DNA from: Acidimicrobiia bacterium
GTDB lineage: Bacteria; Acidobacteriota; Vicinamibacteria; Vicinamibacterales; CAVVIG01
Assembly (NCBI GenBank): GCA_016871175.1
Contig: VFZL01000012.1
Coordinates: 1-64,000 of the forward strand
Reading direction: 5' to 3'
Length of the DNA stretch: 64,000 bases
This document shows positions 44,386 through 53,032 of the stretch, piece after piece. The notes under the pieces were generated by a model. That model made no database searches. It was given only the letters and a program-made list of their open reading frames with translations, and was not told the DNA's origin. The translations under genes and the position numbers were made by a program. Within the stretch, counting starts at the first letter, position 1, and every line of letters starts with the position of its first letter.

Positions 44386-45222
44386 TCAGGCTGTGGGGTT
44401 TGCCCTGTCGGCCCTTATCGCGAATGAGATGCTCTTCGATTCCTTCGCGGCTACCGTGACACTCTGCGTCACGGCGCCAAGCCGCTCGTGAATCGCCTCG
44501 ACTGTGTACGTCCCGGGCGGCAGGCCTTTGAGCTCGAACTTACCCTCCGCGTCGGTCACTGCAAAGAACGGGTGGTCGACAACGCCGACGAAGGCATTCA
44601 TCCAACCGTGTACGTCGCACTTGAAGGGAACGAGCACCTCCGGTGTGGTGAACGTGTGCGTGTCCTTCATGCCCTTCATCGGCTGACCTTTGTTGAACTC
44701 TTGGTTCGTCCGCGGCGTGGCGTGGATGTTGTGGAGCGTCTCATCGTTGTTGACCACTTCGAGCGGCTGGCCGACTCGGATGCCGAACACGTGCGGCGCG
44801 TAATGGCAGGACTCCTGCGTGAGCGTGACCGGGCCGGTGGGAGGGTCGTATACGTAGTTGCCCAGGCCGTCCTTCACCCACACGAACACGTTGCCGAGTG
44901 CCTTGCCGTCACCGCCGACCTTGAAGGTCTCTTGGAACTGCTCACCCTTGGCGATGCGCAGGCACATCGGATCAGCGTTCATCCGGATGGGAGCATTCTC
45001 CGGTGCGGCGCCGTCGATCGTCACGACCCCGGTGACCGAAGCGGCGGTTGCCGGGTCGATCTTCTGCGCACCTGCCGGACTGCCGGCCGTCTGCGGCACC
45101 CCGGAACCCCCACTGCACGCGGTGGTCAAGGCTCCGAACACGACCGCGAACAGTCCTCCCCGCAGTGTAGGGCCCGGCCAAGGCAGTCCTGGTGTGACGC
45201 GTCGAGCGTGTCGCGAACGCAT
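44386..45222 (-). CDS. Cupredoxin-like lipoprotein with carboxypeptidase-regulatory C-terminus
   Basis: This 278-residue protein from ATG 45222 (AGAGG upstream) has a lipobox LTTAC (Cys36). The middle domain looks like a blue-copper fold: a His in ETLHNIHAT, then FKCDVHGWMNAFVG giving Cys, His and Met in the type-1 spacing. The C-terminus is a small beta-sandwich (GKFELKGLPPGTYTVEA). It could carry electrons or deliver copper to the oxidase. It precedes ctaB in the same direction. Confidence 0.83.
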   Translation of the reverse strand: MRSRHARRVTPGLPWPGPTLRGGLFAVVFGALTTACSGGSGVPQTAGSPAGAQKIDPATAASVTGVVTIDGAAPENAPIRMNADPMCLRIAKGEQFQETFKVGGDGKALGNVFVWVKDGLGNYVYDPPTGPVTLTQESCHYAPHVFGIRVGQPLEVVNNDETLHNIHATPRTNQEFNKGQPMKGMKDTHTFTTPEVLVPFKCDVHGWMNAFVGVVDHPFFAVTDAEGKFELKGLPPGTYTVEAIHERLGAVTQSVTVAAKESKSISFAIRADRANPTA

Positions 45223-45286
45223 GAACAAGTACCTCTACGAAGAATGAGGGCGTGGATGCTGAAAGAAACGTGGAACTCGCAGATCC

Positions 45287-46696
45287 TTATGATACTCCAG
45301 GCGCGGGGTGCCCAGCCGCTGGCGGGGCACCGGACTGACCGAGCTTTCGATCGATCCGGTCTTGAATCCAGTGCGAATCCCACCACTCCACGGGGTTCAC
45401 TGGGCGCCCACCCACGAGCATCGTGAAATGCAGGTGATCGCCGGCCGCGAGGCCCGTCATGCCGCTTCTGCCCAGTAACTGGCCCTTGCTCAGGGTGTCG
45501 CCCGCGTTCACATCGACGACCGACAGGTGCGCGTAAAGCGAGGCTACACCCATGCCGTGATCGAGGATGACGCAGTTGCCGTAGATCCCGAGCCATTCGG
45601 CAAAGAGCACCTTGCCGGCATTCTCGGCGGACACGGGAATGGCTGACGTGACGGCGAGGTCGAAGCCCAGATGCACCTGTTGATCGATCTCTTTCGCCTG
45701 ATAGAAGTACGTGCGGTGATCGGCGAAGCTCGCCTCCACTTGGGCGTTGCCCAGAGGGAGGAACTGACCGGCCCACAAACGCGTCGACGCGGTGTTCTTG
45801 GTGACTTCGCGGATCCGCTCGGCGTTCAGCCGCCTCAAGTCGCCGTTGATCTTGACGAAGTCGTTCACGAGATCTGCGGACGCCGCCTGCACCTTGAGCT
45901 CCGGCGCGTGCGCGAGGATCTCGGTGACGACTCGCTGCAGAAACCGATCATCGATGCTGATCTTGCTGCGGCGAAACGGCTTCGGAAACACCTTCTCCAC
46001 GAACGACACATGCGCCTCGTTACCGGCATCGTCCCGCGCGAAAGCGACGACCGGCGCGTTGAGATCCTGATCGTGCAGCAGCGCAAAGAACGCGACCTTG
46101 GTGCTTTCATCAGCGCCGGCCATGCCAGCGCCGGCGGCGGGGTAGCCGAGGTACTCGATGTCCCCGACGCGCACGCCAGAGACGACGTCAGGAGGCGTCG
46201 CCCGGTACACGACCATCTCGGCGCCGCCGTGGTTCAGGAAGTGGTGCGTCGACAGCACCGCGACCCGAGGCGGATCGAGCCGAACCTGGACATCACGCGT
46301 GGCGGTCGCCGTGAAGGTGCGGAGGGACAGGAAGCCCTTACGACTGGCGGTGACGACTATTCGCGCAGGACCAGATTGCAGCTCTGGGACGCTCTGCTTG
46401 CCGAGCGGCCGCGAGACGCGCATGTGCTCGGCGTCAACCTGCGCAATCGACCCAGAGGTTGGCTGCTCAAGTGAGAAGAGCGACACGGTCTTGCCGTTCT
46501 GCTCCAGGGTGATGCTCAGTCCGTCGAGTCGTGCCTCCGGCGCGGCCACCAGGACGTCGAGCATGCCGGCCTGACCGACCACACGATCGGGTTTCGTGAT
46601 GTCGACCGACAGGGGGACGACACGGTTCGAAAGAAGAAAGAGGCCCACCGCTGCCAGGAGCACCAGGCCAAGCAGAGCGAGAAGCCATCGCATCAT
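45287..46696 (-). CDS. M23-family peptidase (LytM), membrane-anchored
   Basis: This 469-residue protein has an N-terminal membrane helix (LLALLGLVLLAAVGLFLL), a long beta-rich region, and a C-terminal LytM domain. Zinc-site residues are H342 and D346 (VHLGFDLAV), H390 (LYAHLS), and H421/H423 (GDHLHF). All are present, so it should be an active endopeptidase on peptidoglycan. The N-terminal 300 residues are of unknown role. A TACAAT box lies seven bases before the ATG, so a leaderless start is conceivable. Confidence 0.92.
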   Translation of the reverse strand: MMRWLLALLGLVLLAAVGLFLLSNRVVPLSVDITKPDRVVGQAGMLDVLVAAPEARLDGLSITLEQNGKTVSLFSLEQPTSGSIAQVDAEHMRVSRPLGKQSVPELQSGPARIVVTASRKGFLSLRTFTATATRDVQVRLDPPRVAVLSTHHFLNHGGAEMVVYRATPPDVVSGVRVGDIEYLGYPAAGAGMAGADESTKVAFFALLHDQDLNAPVVAFARDDAGNEAHVSFVEKVFPKPFRRSKISIDDRFLQRVVTEILAHAPELKVQAASADLVNDFVKINGDLRRLNAERIREVTKNTASTRLWAGQFLPLGNAQVEASFADHRTYFYQAKEIDQQVHLGFDLAVTSAIPVSAENAGKVLFAEWLGIYGNCVILDHGMGVASLYAHLSVVDVNAGDTLSKGQLLGRSGMTGLAAGDHLHFTMLVGGRPVNPVEWWDSHWIQDRIDRKLGQSGAPPAAGHPAPGVS

Positions 46697-46781
46697 GGAC
46701 GCAATTGTACAAGTTTGCTACCATCTCCACTCCTGGAGGGTGGCAGAAGACTCGACGCAGCACCCTCCACCTGCCAGGTCC

Positions 46782-46856
46782 GCCGGTATCGTCTAGGGGT
46801 CAGGACGGGTGGTTCTCAGCCATCAAACCGGGGTTCGAATCCCCGTACCGGTACCA
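46782..46856 (+). tRNA. tRNA-Glu (anticodon CTC)
   Basis: The cloverleaf is readable. The acceptor GCCGGTA pairs with TACCGGT, with a G-T at the first pair. The D-arm is GTCTAGGGGTCAGGAC. The anticodon stem GGTGG/CCATC holds loop TTCTCAG with CTC at 46815-46817. The T-arm is CGGGG-TTCGAAT-CCCCG. Discriminator A and an encoded CCA follow. The hairpin repeat copy B begins 55 bp downstream. Confidence 0.95.
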
Positions 46857-46911
46857 AATTGGTCAGTGATCGTGAGTCGGCCGTTGCGGTGCGGTTGCAG
46901 CGCAGAACAGC

Positions 46912-46998
46912 GCGCGCACCGCGCGCCCGCGAAGAAGCCGAGCGGGGCCTGGGGCCCGCCTCGGAGCGACCGAGGCTGGCTGTGGGGCAGAGCCCCAC
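46912..46998. repeat. Dispersed hairpin repeat, copy B
   Basis: GCGCGCACCGCGCGCCCGCG, then GAGCGGGGCCTGGGGCCC, CGACCGAGGCTGG and the hairpin TGGGGCAGAGCCCCA align along their length with copy A at 9228-9313. The spacing is the same and there are scattered substitutions, several of them paired across the stem. It lies between tRNA-Glu and the 3' end of a minus-strand gene. Confidence 0.65.
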
Positions 46999-47016
46999 GT
47001 CGGGAAGAGCCCCCGA

Positions 47017-47652
47017 CTAATGAGGAAACGGCGCGAGAGGTGGGTTCGTGCCCGGAGCGAGTGGCGTACGCGCCGTGTTCATCACCATCGCCAACATCGC
47101 GTAGTACCCGGCCACGCTGGTCGCTTCGACGATGCCGGCTTCGCCAAACTTGGCCAGCGCACGATCGTACGTGGGATCGCTGACAGCCTGGTTGTGCAGA
47201 ACTTCCGTCACGAGGTCGTACAGCGCGGCTTCGTCATCCGCCATGCGGTCGGGTCTGCGACCCTCGGCGATCGCCGCGATGATCTCTTGCTTGAGGCCAG
47301 CCTTGAGGGCGGCCGGCTGGTGTGCATTCCACTCGTACTGCTGCGTCCAGTGCCTGGCGGTGACGAGGATGACGAGCTCGGTCAATCGTTGGTCGAACGT
47401 GCTTCGCATTTGCACGTGTTGTCGCCACTTGAACGTGAGGTCCATCAGCTCAGGGATTCGGAGCATGACGCTGAACGGTCCCGTGGGTGGCGTGTTCCGT
47501 ACCGCCGCGAAGTCGGCCGCCGCCTTCTTCTGAGCCTCGGTCATCTTCTCGGCAGGGAGCGGCGGTAGGCGATCCTGTGCCCCCGCGCCGGTGGACAACA
47601 TCGCGCATGCGAGAAGTGTGAGCGCGGTTCGCGTGACTCGACCCGTTGTCAT
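47017..47652 (-). CDS. Secreted carboxymuconolactone-decarboxylase-like (AhpD-fold) protein
   Basis: This 211-residue protein has GGAGG before the ATG and a signal peptide ending STGAGAQ. The helical CMD core has FDQRLTELVILVTARHWTQQ and EWNAHQPAAL. The CxxC of AhpD peroxidases is absent, so it is of the decarboxylase-like or non-redox type. Export of this family is common in Acidobacteriota and Bryobacteraceae-like genomes. The substrate is unknown. Confidence 0.87.
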   Translation of the reverse strand: MTTGRVTRTALTLLACAMLSTGAGAQDRLPPLPAEKMTEAQKKAAADFAAVRNTPPTGPFSVMLRIPELMDLTFKWRQHVQMRSTFDQRLTELVILVTARHWTQQYEWNAHQPAALKAGLKQEIIAAIAEGRRPDRMADDEAALYDLVTEVLHNQAVSDPTYDRALAKFGEAGIVEATSVAGYYAMLAMVMNTARTPLAPGTNPPLAPFPH

Positions 47653-48609
47653 CGTACCCTCCGCCGTCGTTCGACGCCCGACCCATGACCACCTGACTCG
47701 GCCTTCAGCCGGGGTGGCTCCTCAGCCGGCAAGCGATCACAGCTTACAAGATCATCGAGCGTTTCAGCGCGCCTCAGGAGCCGTGCTTGCCCGCGATCTA
47801 CCACAACGATCGCCGGCCGCGGGGATGAGAACGACGTCGAGAACGGCACGAAGTACGCTCCAGCGTCCATGAACGCGAGTGTGTCCCCAGGTGAGAGGGT
47901 GGGCAGATTGAACACCCGATCCGCGGCCAGCCGCGCGCGTCGGAAGAATCTGATGGTATTCCGAGCGGCAACTCTCGGCGAGATTGATCCCGACATCCGT
48001 CACGGCGAACACCTGGTCGCCCACGGAGCTGATCGTCTGTACGCTGCCAAGCAGCACCTGCGCGTCGCCAGTCAACGCACGTCCAGGCTCCAGGACGATC
48101 CGCGGTCGTCGACGTCCGCCGTACCGCTGCTCCACCATCCGTATCAGCGTCGCGACGTAGCGGTCGATGCGAAGGGCTTCGTTTGGGTCCTGGGGATCCA
48201 GGGCGCGTCGGGCGGCGCCGCTCAGGCGAACCTCCCACGTGGTGAGAGGACGCACGGTCGGCGAGCCGAGGCTCCCGCCGGAGTCGAGCACCTCCAGCGA
48301 CAGACCGAGATGCTTCTCGACCTCGTCGGCGATCGACAAGACCTCCCGCGCGAGCGCGGTGAGCACCTCCTCGCCACGGATCATCCCGCCGCGGTGCGCC
48401 AACAGCCCCACGACCTCAAGATGCGGGGATCGCATCGCTTCTCGGAAGGCCTCGAGAGCGAGGCCGCCTGCCACCGGCACACCGAATTGATCGCTCCACG
48501 ATCCGGCCGTGGTGACACGGACACCGACGCGCGCCTTCCGACCGAGTGCTCTCGCGATTTCGGCGATGAGGGCAATCTCCTCGCGGTGGTTGATGTGCAG
48601 CTGCGCAGT
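47649..48609 (-). pseudogene. PLP-dependent decarboxylase (LysA/Orn-DAP decarboxylase group), decayed
   Basis: One frame from 48609 downward reads LHINHREEIALIAEIARALG, ARVGVRVTTAGSWSDQFG, LLAHRGG, VLDSGGSLG, RIVLEPGRALTGD and VTDVGINLAES, which is the barrel-to-beta domain of a fold-III PLP decarboxylase. After EYHQIL (about 47975) the match moves to another frame: LAADRVFNLPTLSPGDTLAF, MDAGAYFVPFSTSF. The N-terminal half with the PLP lysine is missing, and an in-frame TAA stands at 48612-48610. A frameshift and a 5' deletion make this a pseudogene. Confidence 0.8.
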
Positions 48610-48847
48610 TTAGGTCGAATTCGGCCTGGGGTAGAAGAGCCAAGCGGTGAGGGCCCAGGGGCCGTCACGAGGCGTCGGGCCGCGCGAGGACTTGCCTAGG
48701 CGTTTGGCGAGGAATCGATGGCGGCAGTGCACCCTTCTGGGATGACAGCATCGGCGGGTCCCCGCACGCGATCCTTGTCGCAGCCGAGCTCCACGAACGT
48801 GGACTGGGAAGGCGGGATGTCGACGTGTCGAGCCAGCCGCCGTCGCG
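48610..48847. other. Remnant region, no gene
   Basis: This 238-bp region lies upstream of the decayed decarboxylase. No frame could be matched to the missing N-terminal half. It is probably degraded or foreign joining sequence. Confidence 0.4.
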
Positions 48848-49933
48848 CTACGCGATGCCCGCTCCTTGAGTCTCGACGTGGACCGCGTACAGCGACTGGC
48901 TGGCGGTCATGAACAACCGATTGCGTCTCGCCCCACCGAAGCAGACGTTTGCGCAGTTCTCAGGGAGTCGAATCATGCCGATGACGACCCCATCGGGCGC
49001 GATGATCTGTACGCCCGGTCGCGCGCCCGTCCAGATGTTGCCGTCGATGTCACAGCGCAAGCCATCTCCGAACGAGGGCTGCGCAGGCGACGACCCGGGA
49101 ATGGTCAGCGCGACATGACGGCGCAGGTTCCTGGCGGTCTTGCCTTCGACGTCGAGCACGCGGATGTCACGGCCCTCTCCCGTGTCGCACACGTACAGCC
49201 GTTTGTAGTCGGGCGAGAAGCAGATACCGTTCGGTCCCGTGAGTGCATCGGTGATCAAGTCGAGCTGCCCGGTCTTGGGGTCGGCGCGATACACACCTGG
49301 CTTGTTCTCCTGTTCGCTCTTGAACCCCTCGTAGTTGCCGCGGATGCCGTACGGCGGGTCGGTGAACCAGATGCTGCCATCGGGATGCACGGCGGCATCG
49401 TTCGGCGAATTCAGTCGCTTGCCTTGATAGCGCTCCGCGATGACCGTGACCGCGCCGTTGTACTCGTAGCGTACGACCCGTCGACCGCCGTGCTCGCAAG
49501 AGATCTGCCGACCCTCGTGATCGAACGTGTTGCCGTTGCTGTACCCGGAGGGCGATCGGAAGACCGTCACGCGATCGTCATCTTCGATCCAGCGCAACTG
49601 TCGGTTGTTCGGGATGTCGCTCCAGACCAGATAGCGCCCGACGCCGTTCCAGGCCGGACCCTCGGCCCATTGCGATCCCGTGTACAGCCGCTTGATGGTC
49701 GTGTTGCCCACGACGTAGCGGCGGAAACGCAGGTCGAGCGCCACCACGTCCGGGTCCGGATACCGAACGGGCTCACGTCCCGTCCAGTCGCGCGGCTGCT
49801 GCGGGGGAATCGGCAAAGGACCTGCGGACGGTTGTTGCGCGAACGCGTAGACTGGCGAAGCCACCGATGCGGCGAGCGCCATCTGCAGGAAAGCGCGGCG
49901 ATTCGGGTGCGGCGTGGCAGACCGGTTTGTCAT
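48848..49933 (-). CDS. SMP-30/gluconolactonase-family protein, Tat-type signal
   Basis: This 361-residue protein from ATG 49933 has a twin-arginine-like NRRAFLQMALAAS signal. The six-bladed propeller carries the family's metal ligands: Glu in AEGPAWNGVGR, Asn in LNSPNDAAVHPDG, and Asp in FGDGLRCDIDG. It should be a lactonase or related hydrolase acting in the periplasm. An in-frame TTG at 49951 is possible. The leader contains an AT-rich TTATATAT stretch close to the start. Confidence 0.92.
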   Translation of the reverse strand: MTNRSATPHPNRRAFLQMALAASVASPVYAFAQQPSAGPLPIPPQQPRDWTGREPVRYPDPDVVALDLRFRRYVVGNTTIKRLYTGSQWAEGPAWNGVGRYLVWSDIPNNRQLRWIEDDDRVTVFRSPSGYSNGNTFDHEGRQISCEHGGRRVVRYEYNGAVTVIAERYQGKRLNSPNDAAVHPDGSIWFTDPPYGIRGNYEGFKSEQENKPGVYRADPKTGQLDLITDALTGPNGICFSPDYKRLYVCDTGEGRDIRVLDVEGKTARNLRRHVALTIPGSSPAQPSFGDGLRCDIDGNIWTGARPGVQIIAPDGVVIGMIRLPENCANVCFGGARRNRLFMTASQSLYAVHVETQGAGIA

Positions 49934-50020
49934 GGAAGATATATAACTCAATCGCTGCGTCCCGCGCTGGAATCCTCGCTTCGCTCGACTGGCGAGCGGC
50001 GCCGCATCGCACAGCGCCGC

Positions 50021-50539
50021 TCAGGCTACGTGCTCGGCGGCGAGAGCTGGCGCAGCGGCGGTGCGCCGACACTCGATGCACCCCGACATGAACCCGCCGC
50101 GCGCGCCGTGTTGCCACGTGCCGCTGTAGCGGTCTCGATAGAAGAAGATCCGGACCGAGAACGTGCCGAGGCCGGGCAGGCTGGTCTCGGTCATCATGAT
50201 CATCGGCGTGTCACCGATCCACTCCATCGGGACGACAACGGGGAAGTCCCCGTTGAGCCCGCAGCACGTCAGCGTCGCATTGAAGCGCCAGAGCGTCGGC
50301 CCGACCTTTTCGACGCTGGCGATGTCGTACCGCTCCGGGGTGGACGCCGTGCGCTCTCGTCCGAGTTCTGTGTAGGATCCGACCAAACTGACGTCGCGCA
50401 TGCGCTCGACGAACTCCCGTTCGGCGGCGTCCAAGGTTTCAGGGTCGACTACCCTTGCCCCGAGGCCCAGACGGCCCACGAGCCATCCCAGCGCGAAACA
50501 CGCCAGCGCCGACAGGACGATGATGACGGTGGTCAGCAT
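50021..50539 (-). CDS. Uncharacterized membrane-anchored protein
   Basis: This 172-residue protein has GGGAG upstream and one N-terminal helix (TVIIVLSALACFALGWLVG). A soluble domain of unknown family follows, with NATLTCCGLNGDFPVVVPM, DTPMIMMTE and FYRDRYSGTWQHG. It resembles lone hypothetical proteins in Planctomycetes and Acidobacteria. It ends in a Cys-containing tail (GCIECRRT). I do not recognise a function. Confidence 0.75.
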   Translation of the reverse strand: MLTTVIIVLSALACFALGWLVGRLGLGARVVDPETLDAAEREFVERMRDVSLVGSYTELGRERTASTPERYDIASVEKVGPTLWRFNATLTCCGLNGDFPVVVPMEWIGDTPMIMMTETSLPGLGTFSVRIFFYRDRYSGTWQHGARGGFMSGCIECRRTAAAPALAAEHVA

Positions 50540-50615
50540 GGGCTTCAGCTCCCTTTTGGCCCCAAACGTGGCACATCATACCAACGCGAGTGTTTCTCTG
50601 CTCGTGCGCGGGACA

Positions 50616-51107
50616 ATGTGGCTCGCGACGGCAGCGTGGGCGGTTGGGGAGGTCGGCGTACGCCGGTCGCCTCGCGGGGATCGCGGTGCGCGCATCGCGT
50701 GGACAATCGGCGTCGTGTTCGCCATCCTACACGCCGTTCTGGCCTTCCACTACGTGCACGGCTGGAGTCACGGTGCCGCAGCGCTCGACACGATGCGACA
50801 AGCCGAGGAGCGTCTCGGCGTGGGGTGGTCGGGTGGGATCTACGTCAATTACGCGTTCATCGCTATCTGGGCGCTCGATGCCGGTTGGTGGTGGCTCGCC
50901 GCCCCGTCGCGCGCGGCCCGCGCGCGCGGCCTCGAGGTAGCGAGGTTCGCGTTCTTCGTCTTCATGTTCGTCAACGGCGCCATCGTCTTTGCGGCCGGTG
51001 CTGGACGATGGCTTGGCGTGGCCTGCGTGGCCGCCGCGGTGCTGGGTGGGCCGATTTGGCGGGCTCCTCGGCCAGCCGCTGACCGCGGCCGTGGCGGCCG
51101 CACCTGA
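50616..51107 (+). CDS. Uncharacterized four-helix membrane protein
   Basis: This protein of about 163 residues has four hydrophobic segments (WTIGVVFAILHAVLAFHYVHG, FAFFVFMFVNGAIVFAAGA). His residues in FHYVHGWSH and a Trp-rich WALDAGWWWL segment suggest a haem- or quinone-proximal membrane protein, but no family is recognised. The start is uncertain because no ribosome binding site is clear. It is divergent from 50539 and convergent with the VOC gene. Confidence 0.65.
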   Translation: MWLATAAWAVGEVGVRRSPRGDRGARIAWTIGVVFAILHAVLAFHYVHGWSHGAAALDTMRQAEERLGVGWSGGIYVNYAFIAIWALDAGWWWLAAPSRAARARGLEVARFAFFVFMFVNGAIVFAAGAGRWLGVACVAAAVLGGPIWRAPRPAADRGRGGRT

Positions 51108-51133
51108 TGCGACCGACCTATGCGACTGCGGGG

Positions 51134-51955
51134 CTACTTGGGGGCGAGCCCCTGTGTCAGCTCGATGTACGTGCCCCACGGATCGGTGAGGAAGGCGATC
51201 TTGAGATTCGTGTTGGGTACCTGGCGAATGGGACCGTCGAGCTTCATGCCTTTTGCTTCGAGGCTTTTCACGAGCGCCTCGATGTCCGTGACCTCGAACC
51301 CGATGTGGTCGATCCCGCGGCCCTTCGTCGGTTGGGTCGGTGCCTTCGTCGGAGAGAACGAGAGGTTCACGCCCGGCAGGTCATCGGATTCGATCATGGC
51401 CGGCCTCGAGAGGCAGGCAATGCACGGCCGGCGCCCGGGGTTGGCGCCGAACGCCTGCACGTACCAGGTCTTAATCCCTGGGATGTCGACCGGATAGAAG
51501 TGGATGTGGTTCATCGCAATCGGCGTGGGCACGGCCGGCTCGCCATAGACCTCAACGCGGATGTCGTCCGGTGCGACGAGATAGACCTCGTTCGGATTCT
51601 CGGTTGGCTCGATGGGGATGCCGGCGGCCCTCCACTTGGCCAGTGACGCTTTCATGTCCTTCACGATGAACCCGAAGTGGTCCACGATGCTCCCCTTGGG
51701 TGGCGCGGAGGCTTCGCCCTTTCGCAGCATGACGTACACGCCCGGGAATTGAATGAGCTCCAGCGGCCCGTTCTTGACCAGTGTGCCCCCGAGGTGCTCG
51801 ATCCAGAATTTCTTGTGCGCGTCGACGTCGCGGACCGTCAGATGGATGTGCCCCATCGTCACACCGATCTGATTCGGCTGGAAGAGTTGAGCCGAAACCG
51901 GCATGGCCCAGCACAATCCGGCGAGCGCGAAAACGAGTGACAGGCGTGTCATCAT
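51134..51955 (-). CDS. Secreted VOC (glyoxalase-fold) protein, two domains
   Basis: This 273-residue protein has a signal peptide ending AMPVSAQ and two VOC modules: about 33-140 (MGHIHLTVRDVDAHKKFW ... IRVEVYGEP) and about 148-268 (MNHIHFYPVDIPGIKTWYV ... GTYIELTQG). Metal-type His and Glu residues occur in both. A CIAC segment lies between strands of the second. The family covers glyoxalases and extradiol dioxygenases; the periplasmic substrate is unknown. Confidence 0.88.
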   Translation of the reverse strand: MMTRLSLVFALAGLCWAMPVSAQLFQPNQIGVTMGHIHLTVRDVDAHKKFWIEHLGGTLVKNGPLELIQFPGVYVMLRKGEASAPPKGSIVDHFGFIVKDMKASLAKWRAAGIPIEPTENPNEVYLVAPDDIRVEVYGEPAVPTPIAMNHIHFYPVDIPGIKTWYVQAFGANPGRRPCIACLSRPAMIESDDLPGVNLSFSPTKAPTQPTKGRGIDHIGFEVTDIEALVKSLEAKGMKLDGPIRQVPNTNLKIAFLTDPWGTYIELTQGLAPK

Positions 51956-52003
51956 GATGATTCCTAGATCAGCCTCGACTGAGCGGAGGCCTAGCGCTTC
52001 GTG

Positions 52004-53032
52004 TTACGGCCGACGGGCGAGCACCACGATCTCGCCTTCTTCGTCGTTCCCGGTTGCGACAAATACGTGCGAGTCGGTCACCGCGACGTCGCGCGCGGGC
52101 GCGGAAGTCTTGAAGCTGCCGACAATGGACGGCTTGGACGGTGTCGCGAGATCGACGACCTGAAGCCCTTCGCGCCCATCGGCGACGAACGCGCGCCGAC
52201 CGGTCAGTGTGGCGCGCACGGGTCGGCCACCAGGGGTCGGGAAGACGGCGGCCTTCGTCGGGGCCGCGGGCTTCGACAGCTCGTAGACTTGGAGAGAGCC
52301 GCCGCCGACGAGGACGGCGAGATCGGGCTGCCCGTTGGGGCCCTTGGACAGCTCGATGCTGGCCGGCGCGCGCGCGGACTGTTGGGAGCCGATTGGCTCA
52401 ACGGGTCCGCTCTTCGCCAGGTCGAAGGTGTAGATCCCAGCCGGTGAATCGATGGCGAAGGCCAGCGAGCCAACGTTGTTCACGTCGCGAGCGTAGCCCT
52501 CGAGAAAGAACGAGTCGCGCACGGCGGGCTTGGTCGCATCCGACACGTCGACGATGTCGACGCCGGACATGTGATCGGCGACCAGCGCGGTCTTGCCAGA
52601 TGCGGTGTCGATGACGGCCACATTCTTGGCTTGGCCCGGCGTCTTGATGCGGCCACGCAACACCGGCGCCTTGGGATCGGAGGTGTCGATGATCGCGAGC
52701 CCAAAGAAATCTGCTGCGGCATAGACAAGCGGGCCAACGATCCGAATACCCCAGATCTTCTCGGGCAGCTCCTGCGACCCGAGCTTCAGAGGCGCCTCGG
52801 GGTTCGAGATGTCGTAGAGCTTCAGCGTTTTTTCGTTGACGACGTACGCGTGTCGGCCGTCGATCTCAACCAGATGCGCGGGCGCGTGGATCGTCGCCAC
52901 CTGCGTGAACGTCGCCTGCGCCGAAGCGTCATCGACGCTGGCGCTCAGCCCGAACAGGACGCCAGCGGCGCAGCCGAGCACGATCCGCGCTACGTGTGTC
53001 CCGAGTCGGTGACAAGTGCCCACCGCGATCAT
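52004..53032 (-). CDS. Secreted LVIVD-repeat beta-propeller protein
   Basis: This 342-residue protein has an N-terminal signal and LVIVD-type repeats: YAAADFFGLAIIDTSDPKAP, ADHMSGVDIVDVSDATKP, VADGREGLQVVDLATPSKP. These are secreted propellers of unknown ligand. Its ATG overlaps the stop of the upstream PQQ-like propeller gene (ATGA), so the two are coupled and may form a complex. Confidence 0.9.
   Translation of the reverse strand: MIAVGTCHRLGTHVARIVLGCAAGVLFGLSASVDDASAQATFTQVATIHAPAHLVEIDGRHAYVVNEKTLKLYDISNPEAPLKLGSQELPEKIWGIRIVGPLVYAAADFFGLAIIDTSDPKAPVLRGRIKTPGQAKNVAVIDTASGKTALVADHMSGVDIVDVSDATKPAVRDSFFLEGYARDVNNVGSLAFAIDSPAGIYTFDLAKSGPVEPIGSQQSARAPASIELSKGPNGQPDLAVLVGGGSLQVYELSKPAAPTKAAVFPTPGGRPVRATLTGRRAFVADGREGLQVVDLATPSKPSIVGSFKTSAPARDVAVTDSHVFVATGNDEEGEIVVLARRP

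Noticed and set aside
46816-46998. Minus-strand frame reading VRGFEPRFDG
   Set aside because: This is the familiar antisense translation of a tRNA T-arm, not a gene.
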